A DNA stretch of 64,000 bases from CAIVPM01 sp964615145 (GTDB taxonomy: Bacteria > Bacteroidota > Bacteroidia > Chitinophagales > Chitinophagaceae), in contig CAZTOP010000005.1 of NCBI GenBank assembly GCA_964615145.1, forward strand, positions 1-64,000. The letters run 5' to 3'. The translations under genes were made by a program, and so were the position numbers. Under the pieces are notes generated by a model. The model did not search any database. It saw nothing but the letters and a program-made list of their open reading frames with translations, and was not told the origin of the DNA. Every line of letters starts with the position of its first letter. Position 1 is the first letter of the stretch. Positions 34,626 to 43,249 of this stretch are shown one piece after another.

Positions 34626-35738
34626 TTATTCTACAATTGCAATATTAAATTGTTTACTTAAAGTATTACCCATTTTTACTTGCATATAATAATTTCCGGT
34701 TGCAATAAAATTGCTCATTTTTAAACCTATTTTATTATAGCCAATATTAATATTTTTTTCTTTAACACTAATTATTTTGCCATCTGTATTTACAATAATA
34801 AAGCTTGCAGTTTGTTCAATATTTGAAACAATTTCCACATTAATATCCTGCCCTTTTTTTGCTGGATTAGGAAATATATTACTAACAAAATTGTCATCAT
34901 TTTTTACATTAACCGATTGTATGTTTGAATAAGTAGTTGTACCATCTTTATCAACCATTTTTAATCTGTAAAATAATGATTTGCCATAAGCTTTTTCGTC
35001 TACGTAATTGTATTTTCTTGCAATAGATGAATTGGAACCATTAATTTTAGCAATTGTATTAAAACTTAATCTATCTGAACTCTTCTCTATTTCAAAATAA
35101 TTTGTTGTTAAGTCACTTTCTACTTGCCAATATAATGCCACATTATTACCATCTACTTTAGTAGTGAAATTTGTAAGAATTATAGGTAAAGCCACTGTGG
35201 TAGAACCAGAATAAATATAGTCTCCGGTTCTTGCATTATCACCATTAGCAGCATTGCCAACGTAATAAAATTTAACGCTTGCTGGTGCAGTAGCTGCTGT
35301 GGGTGCTGTCCAAGTCATTCCACTATAAGTATACGTAGATGCAGCAGATGTAGATGCTGCAGTTGCAGAAGTAATTTCACTAGAGGATATTCTTTTGTTT
35401 GTAGAATTAGTTAGTGAAAATGTACCAATGGCTGCATTAGTTGCAGCGTTAACTGCTTTAATTGCAAAACCCCATTTTAATCTATCTGCCGTAGCATGAT
35501 TAATTGTAAGTGAAAATGGATATGCTTGTCCTGCAACATAATTACTTGTTGGCAAACCAGAAACCGTCACACTTCCGCCAGCAGTGTTTAATGAAAAAGA
35601 GTTGTGGCAACTATTTACACAAGTAACCCCAGAGACAGCTCCTGTCCTTCCAGTATCTGCATTTGGATTGCTATTAATTGCAGATGTTGCTCCAAAAATT
35701 ATTATTAACAATGATAAATAGGTATAAATTTTTTTCAT
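34626..35738 (-). CDS. T9SS-exported protein with choice-of-anchor V-like domain and CxxxCH motif
   Basis: This 370-aa protein has a signal peptide (YTYLSLLIIIFGATSA). An N-terminal domain (~25-185) starts with GRTGAVSGVTCVNSCHNS, where C40, C44 and H45 form a CxxxCH haem-like motif. An Ig/FN3-like region follows at ~195-275 (NNVALYWQVESDLTTNYFE), then a type A T9SS sorting domain at the C-terminus (IFPNPAKKGQDINVEI, ending FNIAIVE). The N-terminal domain resembles choice-of-anchor V (Reeler-like) domains, which usually carry CxxCH. It would lie on the cell surface after T9SS export, at the outer end of the electron-transfer chain. A -7-like element (TACATTCG on the minus strand, 35756-35763) precedes it. 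Confidence 0.85.
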   Translation of the reverse strand: MKKIYTYLSLLIIIFGATSAINSNPNADTGRTGAVSGVTCVNSCHNSFSLNTAGGSVTVSGLPTSNYVAGQAYPFSLTINHATADRLKWGFAIKAVNAATNAAIGTFSLTNSTNKRISSSEITSATAASTSAASTYTYSGMTWTAPTAATAPASVKFYYVGNAANGDNARTGDYIYSGSTTVALPIILTNFTTKVDGNNVALYWQVESDLTTNYFEIEKSSDRLSFNTIAKINGSNSSIARKYNYVDEKAYGKSLFYRLKMVDKDGTTTYSNIQSVNVKNDDNFVSNIFPNPAKKGQDINVEIVSNIEQTASFIIVNTDGKIISVKEKNINIGYNKIGLKMSNFIATGNYYMQVKMGNTLSKQFNIAIVE

Positions 35739-35825
35739 TTTTTTTTAAAATTTTTCGAATGTAAAGGAATATGGGTTATTGTAATTCTATTAGTGATAAT
35801 TTAATTGGGAATTGAATAAAAATTC

Positions 35826-36239
35826 TTAAGAATATACCCTGAGTATATTACCAGTTAATTGTGTTTTATAAATTGTTAATCCTCCTGAGCCATTTGAGTT
35901 CATTCCAACTCCAGCAATACTAAATCTGGCTCCATGAGCAGTGCAATACCACTGATTATTGCTGCTATCATAAGTGACCTGAGTTTTCCCCTCGTGACTA
36001 CAAATAACTGTAGCAGCAGCATAAGTTCCAGTATTTGTTTTGGCAATTACACAAGAATTTTTTATTATATACCCACCATTATTTACTAGTGCTGCATTCG
36101 CTACGTCAGTAATATCAATTGTAAAATCAACTGGCCCGGACGGTGTTGTTGTTGTTTTTTTACAAGAACCTAAACAGCTTGCGGTAAGTGCAAATGCTGC
36201 ACCAATGCCTATAGAATTTAAAAATTGTTTTCTGTCCAT
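35826..36239 (-). CDS. Rieske [2Fe-2S] lipoprotein
   Basis: This 137-aa protein has a lipoprotein/Tat-like start (MDRKQFLNSIGIGAAF, Cys at ~22-26). The Rieske cluster is complete: C80-x-H82 (CSHEG) and C99-x-x-H102 (CTAHG), 16 residues between the pairs, with the Gly-Ala-Arg-Phe stretch that packs on the cluster. It is far shorter than respiratory Rieske subunits and resembles stand-alone Bacteroidota Rieske lipoproteins. It starts 5 nt after the anti-sigma/barrel gene, which ties this operon to the sigma module. Confidence 0.93.
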   Translation of the reverse strand: MDRKQFLNSIGIGAAFALTASCLGSCKKTTTTPSGPVDFTIDITDVANAALVNNGGYIIKNSCVIAKTNTGTYAAATVICSHEGKTQVTYDSSNNQWYCTAHGARFSIAGVGMNSNGSGGLTIYKTQLTGNILRVYS

Positions 36240-36244
36240 TTGTT

Positions 36245-37576
36245 TTATTTTGTTTTATTAAAATGATAAACCCATCCAATTTGAACACCTTTACTTACAA
36301 AGCTTAAACCGCTGTTGGCAAAACTTTTTGTAGGTAAGTTGTAATAAGGCTGTAATCTTAAACTTCCCAATGTTTTAAAATGATATTCACAGCCCACACT
36401 AAAATTTATTGTTGCAAAAATGTTAGTGGTTGTTGAAGAAAACTCAATCTGGTCTTTAGTATAAACACCACCATTTTCCTGCTCATATTCATATTTTTCT
36501 TTATTTATGAAAAAAGAGGATGTTCCTGCACAAGAAAAAAGTGAGAATTTTTTTTGATTAAAAAAATTATAGCGAATATTGATAGGAAGTTCAAAAAATG
36601 AATTTTCAGATTCTATTGTGGTTATGTTTCCTGTTGCACCTAAGATTGACTTATTAAAATTATTTCCATTACTGTAATATTCTCTATTTTGAAACGATAA
36701 ACCAGATTCAAGTGCAATTTTATCCGAAAACTTGTAACCTATAAGAAATGAAATTCCAAAACTTTCTCCTTTTTCATTGTGCCTTTCCTTTCTTTCTGAA
36801 GTGTTATCAAATGAATATAATAAACCAGCATATATTCCTTTAGTAGATGATGTTTTAACAATATTTTTTTCTTCAGTTTTTGGACTTTTAAAAAATGCTG
36901 AATCAATAGTTTTACTTGAACTAACTATTTTATTTGAGTCATCACTTGCTTGTGAAAAAATATTTGTTATTGTATTTGATAAAATATTATTCGAGGAATT
37001 GGTACTTGTATTAATTTTTTTTGAGTTGGCAACACTTTTTTGTTCCAAATCATCAAATTCAATTTTATTGTTTTTATTAATTAAACTAGTACTGAATATA
37101 CTTTTACTATTATCCTTACTTTTTTTGTTTTGTAAGAAATATGTATGAACTTTAGGAGTGTTTTTACTAATTTGATTAAAATGATTTTCGCCTTTTTTTA
37201 AACTTTCTGTTGAGTTTTTTATAGAATTATTCTGGTGTAAAGAATCCAGTATTTTTTTATATACCGAAGCTGTAATCTCTTGTTTCAGTTTTTCATTAGA
37301 AAAAGTATTTTCTAAAATATTTTTTTCATTTACTTGTGTTTTTTTAAAACCATTTAAAGGATTATTAAAAAAATAATAACTTCCAAAAAATAATGAACTA
37401 AATAATAATAAAAGTATAACTATGTTTTTTTTATTCATCCAAAAACCAAATCTTTTATCTTTTTTTTCAAGTTGCTCCAAAACATAATTCCAATTTGCCC
37501 CATCTGCATTAACTGGAAAATTTTCAGCAGCTTTTTTATAAAGATTATCAAATTCGTTATGTGTATTTTCTTTCAT
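36245..37576 (-). CDS. Predicted dual-membrane-spanning anti-sigma/outer-membrane barrel protein (second copy type)
   Basis: This 443-aa protein has the same layout as 1514-2950. A cytoplasmic N-terminus of ~50 residues has Trp29 and Leu36 in the same frame (GANWNYVLEQL). A membrane helix follows at ~51-70 (NIVILLLLFSSLFFGSYYFF), then a ~180-residue Ser/Asn/Lys-rich linker, and a C-terminal barrel (~250-443: IYAGLLYSFDNTSERKE, FGISFLIGYKFSD, VQIGWVYHF). There is no signal peptide. It begins 2 nt after an ECF sigma gene. By architecture it fits the Bacteroides Dma-type anti-sigma factors, in which an outer-membrane signal could be passed directly to a cytoplasmic sigma factor. Confidence 0.78.
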   Translation of the reverse strand: MKENTHNEFDNLYKKAAENFPVNADGANWNYVLEQLEKKDKRFGFWMNKKNIVILLLLFSSLFFGSYYFFNNPLNGFKKTQVNEKNILENTFSNEKLKQEITASVYKKILDSLHQNNSIKNSTESLKKGENHFNQISKNTPKVHTYFLQNKKSKDNSKSIFSTSLINKNNKIEFDDLEQKSVANSKKINTSTNSSNNILSNTITNIFSQASDDSNKIVSSSKTIDSAFFKSPKTEEKNIVKTSSTKGIYAGLLYSFDNTSERKERHNEKGESFGISFLIGYKFSDKIALESGLSFQNREYYSNGNNFNKSILGATGNITTIESENSFFELPINIRYNFFNQKKFSLFSCAGTSSFFINKEKYEYEQENGGVYTKDQIEFSSTTTNIFATINFSVGCEYHFKTLGSLRLQPYYNLPTKSFANSGLSFVSKGVQIGWVYHFNKTK

Positions 37577-37578
37577 AA

Positions 37579-38145
37579 TTATTTATTAAATTCAAAAAAT
37601 ACTGACAATTTTTTTTGTAAAATTTGTTTGGCTCTAAATAAATTCGATTTTGATGTTCCTTCAGTAATTTCAAGCATTGTTGCAATTTCAAAGTGAGTGT
37701 ATCCATCAATTACGTGCATATTAAAAACCAACTGATACATCAATGGTAATTCTTTCAAATATTCTATCATTTCTTTATATAGAATTAGGGTATCGGATTT
37801 TGTTGAATTATCAATTATTTCATAGGTATCTTTTTCAAAACTTTGAAATTCCATTTTATTTTGAAGGCTTCTGAATTTATCAATAGATTTATTGATTATA
37901 ATTTTTCCAAGCCAACCTTTAAATCTATTTTCAGTTGTTTGCTGATTAGTGTCTAATTTGAATTGATCCATCGACTTAAAAAGTTTAACGAATGAGTCGT
38001 TTACAATAATATTTGCATCTTCATAAGTATCATTATATCTGTAGGCAATTTTTAATGCATAAACATAATAGTGCTCATATACCCATTTTTGGCTAATTCT
38101 ATCTTGGTTAAGACACTTTTTTAATATGTTTAAAAATGAATTCAA
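37579..38145 (-). CDS. ECF-type RNA polymerase sigma factor
   Basis: This 188-aa protein has region 2 at ~20-95 (WVYEHYYVYALKIAYRYN, DANIIVNDSFVKLFK, FKGWLGKIIINKSIDKF) and region 4 at ~125-175 (LPLMYQLVFNMHVIDGYTHFEIATML). The best start is a TTG (38145); no ATG or GTG lies near it, and the protein would otherwise lose region 2. It precedes its predicted anti-sigma partner by 2 nt and then the Rieske/cytochrome operon, so it probably controls that operon and itself. Confidence 0.9.
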   Translation of the reverse strand: MNSFLNILKKCLNQDRISQKWVYEHYYVYALKIAYRYNDTYEDANIIVNDSFVKLFKSMDQFKLDTNQQTTENRFKGWLGKIIINKSIDKFRSLQNKMEFQSFEKDTYEIIDNSTKSDTLILYKEMIEYLKELPLMYQLVFNMHVIDGYTHFEIATMLEITEGTSKSNLFRAKQILQKKLSVFFEFNK

Positions 38146-38211
38146 CTTAATAAACCTATGGCTTTCGATATATAAGACGAGAAATTTATTTAAATAGTTG
38201 CAAGTCTTTAA

Positions 38212-38250
38212 AATAAAAAATCCCGGAGTAATTTAAACTACTCCGGGATT
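38212..38250 (-). terminator. Rho-independent terminator after the exported M16 pair
   Basis: A perfect 12-bp stem (38219-38230 with 38239-38250, TCCCGGAGTA core) has an 8-nt loop. The minus-strand tail is T-rich (TTTTTTATTTT). It lies 19 nt past the stop of the M16-LolA gene. Confidence 0.88.
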
Positions 38251-38269
38251 CACAATTTTTTGAATATTT

Positions 38270-40357
38270 TTATTTTAAATCTTCCGCTTTCATACTTGTA
38301 TTTAATTTAATATCTGTAAGGTTTATAGATATTTTAACACCCACAAAAGATACAATTTGTGTAGGAATTTGAACTCCGTTGTAAGTTTTATAATTGCCAT
38401 AGGTTGTATATAAATTCAACTTGCCCTGTGGTCCAGCATCTTCAATATGAGCATTTTTTACCTTTAATCCAGTTTCAACATCATAATAATTAGTAAACAT
38501 TCTTCCTTTTGCAGACTTTACTTCAACTGCATAAGCATCTTTACCATCAACACTTTCAATTCCTTTAACAGTATAAGTGTAGTTATTTTTTTGATAATAG
38601 ATTTCGTTTACAAAAAAAGCTTCTTCATCTAGTTCTTCTTTTTCATCATCTTCAACCGGAACATTTTGGCCTTGCTGAGATTTTGCATAAGTACCATTTT
38701 TAACAGATTGTGAAAATAATGTCATTGGGCCTGCAGCCATTGTCATTGTAAAATAATTTGGTAATATGTATTTTTGATTTACAGAAAAATCCATTGGTGC
38801 TCCATCAATTTTTGCAGTACCGCTCATATCAACATCTTTAATTGCAGCAATTGCATTTTCGCCACCCAGAGCAGTAATATATTTTTTTATAATGCTTTCG
38901 CCAGTTATAGAAGCATCAACAGCTTTATTAGTAGGGGCTTTTGCTTCATTTCCATCCATATCAAAATATTTCACTTCGCCATACTTATCTAAACCCTTTG
39001 CAATTTCTTTTGCATTGCCCACAATTATTATGTAAACATTATTTGGATTGATATATTTATTTGCCATTTGCTGTACCATTCCAATATTTACTGCAGCTAA
39101 ATTTGATAAGTAATTTTGATAGTAGTTTTTATCTAAATTATATCGTGCAACGTTCAATGCAAATCGTGCTATTGTACTTGGACTTTCTAATGAACGAGCA
39201 AAGCTGCCATTCAAATAATTTTTAACTGTTGTTAATTCATTGTTTTCAACTGCTTCTTTTCTTATGCGTTTAAATTCGTATAAAAACTCTTGAATAGAAC
39301 TATCAGTTTTCTCATTTCTTACAGATGCTGTAGCTCTAAATGCACCTACTAATTTGTCTGATTGAATGCTTGAATATGCACCGTAAGTAAAGCCGTGTTT
39401 TTCTCTTAAATTCATAAACAAACGAGCCGTTGCACTTTCGCCCAAAATATTGTTCATTACGCTTACAGGAATAGCATCTGCCGAACCAGTTTTTAATTGT
39501 ACTGGTGCCACAATATTTATAACACTTTGTACTGATGATGGTCTGTCTACAATTGCCACAAATGTTTTTGCAGGAGCTTTTGGCATTTCATAATTGTATT
39601 TTGGTACAATAGCTTTTTGCCATTTTCCAAAATATTGTACAGCTAATTTTTGAGCATTTGCTGGAGTAATATCTCCAACAAAAACCAAGTAAGCAACATT
39701 GGGTTTCCAAAAAGTATTATAATATTTTTTTACATCTTCTAAGGTAACTTTTGCAACGGTCTCCTCTGTCTCAAATTCACCATATGGATGCTTTTCGCCA
39801 TATATCAATCGGCTTGAAACTTTTCTCATTATTGAGTTAGCGTCATCTTTTTGAGTTTGTAATCCAGATATGGTTCTCTTTCTTATTTTCTCTAATTCAG
39901 TTGCTGAAAATGCAGGATTTAATACAACGTCTGCCATTAAGGCAAATGCTTTATTAAAATTATTTGAAAGTGCATTTACACTCGCTGTTGTGGCAGATGT
40001 GCTTAGGTCGGCACCCAAAAAATCAATTTCTTCATCTAAAACTTCTTTAGGTTTTGTTTTGGTGCCTTCGCCCATTAAACTTCCTGCCATACTTGTGTAT
40101 CCAGCTTTGTTTCCTTCAACAATTGGGTCAATATCTAATGTTAAACTAGCTGTTACTTTTGGTAGTTTACTATTTTGAACTACGTAAACTTTTAAACCGT
40201 TTGGCAAAATAAATGTTGTAGGTTGTCCAACTTTTACAATTGGTGCAGGACCTGCTTTTGGAGCTTTTGTTCTATCAATTTGTGCAAAAAGTGCAAATGG
40301 TGCAAATAGCAACAATGCAAGATTTGAAAATTTGAAAACTTGAAAATTATTTTTCAT
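38270..40357 (-). CDS. Exported M16-family protein fused to a LolA-like domain
   Basis: This 695-aa protein has a signal peptide (FSNLALLLFAPFALFAQ). Residues ~40-470 are two M16 halves without the HxxEH zinc motif (the position reads YTSMAGSLMGEG) but with the Arg/Tyr substrate region (SATARLFMNLREKHGFTYGA). Residues ~480-695 form a beta-rich domain (YITALGGENAIAAIKDVDMS, YYDVETGLKVKN, GVQIPTQIV) like the LolA/outer-membrane lipoprotein carrier fold. It lies 74 nt after the active M16 gene. It should be the non-catalytic partner in the periplasm, with a possible lipid-binding extension. Confidence 0.9.
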   Translation of the reverse strand: MKNNFQVFKFSNLALLLFAPFALFAQIDRTKAPKAGPAPIVKVGQPTTFILPNGLKVYVVQNSKLPKVTASLTLDIDPIVEGNKAGYTSMAGSLMGEGTKTKPKEVLDEEIDFLGADLSTSATTASVNALSNNFNKAFALMADVVLNPAFSATELEKIRKRTISGLQTQKDDANSIMRKVSSRLIYGEKHPYGEFETEETVAKVTLEDVKKYYNTFWKPNVAYLVFVGDITPANAQKLAVQYFGKWQKAIVPKYNYEMPKAPAKTFVAIVDRPSSVQSVINIVAPVQLKTGSADAIPVSVMNNILGESATARLFMNLREKHGFTYGAYSSIQSDKLVGAFRATASVRNEKTDSSIQEFLYEFKRIRKEAVENNELTTVKNYLNGSFARSLESPSTIARFALNVARYNLDKNYYQNYLSNLAAVNIGMVQQMANKYINPNNVYIIIVGNAKEIAKGLDKYGEVKYFDMDGNEAKAPTNKAVDASITGESIIKKYITALGGENAIAAIKDVDMSGTAKIDGAPMDFSVNQKYILPNYFTMTMAAGPMTLFSQSVKNGTYAKSQQGQNVPVEDDEKEELDEEAFFVNEIYYQKNNYTYTVKGIESVDGKDAYAVEVKSAKGRMFTNYYDVETGLKVKNAHIEDAGPQGKLNLYTTYGNYKTYNGVQIPTQIVSFVGVKISINLTDIKLNTSMKAEDLK

Positions 40358-40431
40358 TTTATAAATGATTTCTGATTATTAATGATTGATTATTGAAAAG
40401 TAGTATTGACAAATATTTTATCTAATTATCA

Positions 40432-41751
40432 CTACTTCTTTTTGGGAACATAAGTAAGTACAACTCTGTTATCTTTATTTAAATATTTTTTTGCAACATT
40501 TTGCAAATCCTGTCTGGTAACTTTTCTAAAGCGTTCAATTTCTGTGTTAATTAAATTGGCATCGCCAAAGTAAGTTTCATAATTGGCAAGGCTTTCAGCT
40601 ATTCCTGCCATTGTCTCATTTCTTTGTACAAACTCACTTTCAATCTGATTTTTTACTTTTTGAAATTCTTTTTCGCTTACCAAATTTGTTTTAATATCTG
40701 TTACAATAGAATCCATTGATGCTTCTAATTTTTCAACAGAATTTCCCATATTGGGTAAAGCATAATTAATAAATAAACCTGCATCTTCTAAAGCCAAGGG
40801 AATGGCAGCTGCAGCTAATGCTTGCTGAGAATTGTTTACCAAAATTTTGGTCATTCTGGAACTTTGCCCACCAGATAATAAAGTTGATAAAACATTGAAA
40901 GTGTAATAATCATCTGTACCTTGTTTGGGAGTTCTATATGCTTGTAATACTAAAGGAAGTTGAACATTATCCTCTATTACATCTCTTACTTCTCCACCCA
41001 AAGCTGGTTCAGTAATATTGGGTCTGTAAATAGGTTTTAAACCTTTAGGTATATCTGTAAAATATGTTGCTATTTGCTTTTTTGCAGAGTCAATATTAAA
41101 ATCTCCAGCAATAGATAAAACACAATTATTGGGCACATAATAAGTTTTATAAAAATCAATAAACTCTTGCAGTTTAGCTTGATTCAAATGTTCCATACTT
41201 CCAATTGGCATCCATCTATAAGGATGAATTTTAAAAGCACGTTTTACAGTTTCACTTAATATACTTCCGTATGGTTGATTGTCTACACGCTGTCTTTTTT
41301 CTTCTTTAACAACTTCTCTTTGTGTGTTTACTCCAATGTCTTCAATTTTTGCGTGTAGCATTCTTTCACTTTCTAACCACAAGCCTAAATTTAATTGGTT
41401 TGATGGGAGTAATTCGTAATAAAAAGTTCTGTCTTGTGTAGTATTGGCATTCAAAGCACCACCAGCACCAGTAACATATTTATCATATTCGCCACGCTTG
41501 ATGTTATCGCTACCTTCGAACAATAAATGTTCAAAAAAGTGAGCAAATCCTGTACGCCCTGTATCTTCATTTTTACTTCCGACGTGATACAATGCAGTTA
41601 CAGCAACAACTGGAGCGGTTTTGTCTTGATGTAAAATTACTTTAAGCCCATTAGGCAAAGTGTATTTTTCGAACTTGATTTTAGGGGCCTGAGCTGTTAT
41701 ATTTGTTGATACAAAACATAAAGCTAAAAGTGGCAGTACCATTTTTTTCAT
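40432..41751 (-). CDS. Exported M16-family zinc peptidase, catalytic subunit
   Basis: This 439-aa protein has a signal peptide (VLPLLALCFVSTNITAQ). The zinc motif HxxEH is at H71, E74, H75 (HFFEHLLFEG), with the distal acidic ligand region at ~150 (EVVKEEKRQ). It pairs with the downstream non-catalytic M16-LolA fusion. This second, exported M16 pair parallels the cytoplasmic pair at 8758-11292. The role is probably degradation of peptides in the periplasm. Confidence 0.94.
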   Translation of the reverse strand: MKKMVLPLLALCFVSTNITAQAPKIKFEKYTLPNGLKVILHQDKTAPVVAVTALYHVGSKNEDTGRTGFAHFFEHLLFEGSDNIKRGEYDKYVTGAGGALNANTTQDRTFYYELLPSNQLNLGLWLESERMLHAKIEDIGVNTQREVVKEEKRQRVDNQPYGSILSETVKRAFKIHPYRWMPIGSMEHLNQAKLQEFIDFYKTYYVPNNCVLSIAGDFNIDSAKKQIATYFTDIPKGLKPIYRPNITEPALGGEVRDVIEDNVQLPLVLQAYRTPKQGTDDYYTFNVLSTLLSGGQSSRMTKILVNNSQQALAAAAIPLALEDAGLFINYALPNMGNSVEKLEASMDSIVTDIKTNLVSEKEFQKVKNQIESEFVQRNETMAGIAESLANYETYFGDANLINTEIERFRKVTRQDLQNVAKKYLNKDNRVVLTYVPKKK

Positions 41752-41855
41752 TGAACGATAGTTTTAATTAGTGTTGCAAATAAAACCAAACCAATATGAA
41801 TTTGGTATAAAAGTTTATGAAAGGTTAAAAAAGGTGTTGGTTGAGGAAATTTGCT

Positions 41856-43190
41856 TTAAAAAGAAAGCTGTTGCATGAATCTACTATACTTTTTAATGAG
41901 TTTTAGAGTAGATGTATCTGTGTTATAAACAGAATACCAGCCTTGTAATTCATGTGGCGGATCGCCAATAAAATCATCTCCTGCTTTCCACCAACCACCA
42001 GCTTTTCTTGGACGGGCTTCGCCAGCCCAAGCCCAAAAATTAACTCCACTTGCTTTGCCATTTTTTGTGTTTTGATACACTTTTTCAAACACAAAAGCAT
42101 AAAAACTATCTCTAATATTTGTTGTGGAATTTGAGCTGTAACTATTACTATCTCTGCCAATACCGAATTCTTCTAAAACAAAAGGCTTGTTTAATTTTGC
42201 AGCCATTTCAATATGCCTTGATAAATATTCTTCAGTTTTTGTTAATGCTTGTTTAAATGTTTCTTGATGCTTTTCGGGGTTATACCAATTCCAGTTTTGA
42301 ACCCATAAATGCACACAAGTATAATCAATATATTTACTGCTGTGGGTTTCAATAAATGGTGTTCCATTGTGATTCTTATATTCATCTAAGCCCTCGCTAC
42401 CAACAGTAACTAAATGATTGCTATCTAGGTCTTTTATAAATTTTGCTGTAGCATCAATCCAACTTAAATAATCTTTTACATTATTCATTCCACGTGGTTC
42501 GTTGCAAAGTTCCCAACTCATTATGGTGGCATCATTTTTATATTGAAAATGATTTAAACTATTTTTTCGATTGATAATTTTTTCAATAGTCATTTTATAT
42601 AAATCAACTGCTTTTGTGGCACTGTAAAATTTTGCAGTGTTCTTCATATACAAATCCCAATCCTGTGCTTTTGTAGTGTCCATTGGATAATCGATTTGAT
42701 TGATATCCCCAACCCATTTTTGATATTGAGCCATTCCTCCACTCCAAGACCAAAAATTTGTAAGACATACAACTGCTTTCATATTTCGTTGATTCATTGC
42801 ATCCAGTAAAAAATCTAATCCAATTAATAAATTTTCATTCAAAATTCCTTTATCATTATTCGATGGTATAATTCTGTATGGTTCTGTATTTGGACCTTCG
42901 GTTAGTGCCATTATTCTAATATTATTGATACCAAAAGATTTCATATTATCTAACTCTCGTAACAATCGATTTCTATTGCCACTCTTTGCCAAAGAACCTA
43001 AATTCATACCTGCCCAAAAATTTGTACCTACAAAATAATATGGTTTATTATTTAAGGTAAATTGTGTACCTTTTACTTGTATAAAATCATTTTCTTTTTG
43101 TTCAGATTTATATAGCTTTTTTGAAGGTTTACAATAAGTAAAACAACATAAAAAAATCAAAAGGTATTTTGCTAATTTATTATTGTTCAT
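41856..43190 (-). CDS. GH5-type (mannanase-like) glycoside hydrolase, exported
   Basis: This 444-aa protein has a hydrophobic start ending in Cys (YLLIFLCCFTYC, probable lipoprotein). The (beta/alpha)8 catalytic domain fits GH5, subfamily 7-like, with FVGTNFWAGMNLG at the start. The acid/base Glu is in WELCNEPRG (E231), and the nucleophile Glu is in VLEEFGIG (E341). Such enzymes cut internal beta-1,4-mannosidic bonds. There is no carbohydrate-binding module or SusC/D neighbour, so this is a lone enzyme rather than a PUL. It is divergent from comEC. Confidence 0.88.
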   Translation of the reverse strand: MNNNKLAKYLLIFLCCFTYCKPSKKLYKSEQKENDFIQVKGTQFTLNNKPYYFVGTNFWAGMNLGSLAKSGNRNRLLRELDNMKSFGINNIRIMALTEGPNTEPYRIIPSNNDKGILNENLLIGLDFLLDAMNQRNMKAVVCLTNFWSWSGGMAQYQKWVGDINQIDYPMDTTKAQDWDLYMKNTAKFYSATKAVDLYKMTIEKIINRKNSLNHFQYKNDATIMSWELCNEPRGMNNVKDYLSWIDATAKFIKDLDSNHLVTVGSEGLDEYKNHNGTPFIETHSSKYIDYTCVHLWVQNWNWYNPEKHQETFKQALTKTEEYLSRHIEMAAKLNKPFVLEEFGIGRDSNSYSSNSTTNIRDSFYAFVFEKVYQNTKNGKASGVNFWAWAGEARPRKAGGWWKAGDDFIGDPPHELQGWYSVYNTDTSTLKLIKKYSRFMQQLSF

Positions 43191-43249
43191 TGTTTAACAA
43201 ATGTTTATATTCAAAAAAAATTGTATTTTAGCCGATACTCTTATTAAAA

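Noticed and set aside
41856..43190. Polysaccharide utilisation locus around the GH5 gene
   Set aside because: No SusC/SusD pair, sensor or other carbohydrate enzyme adjoins it.
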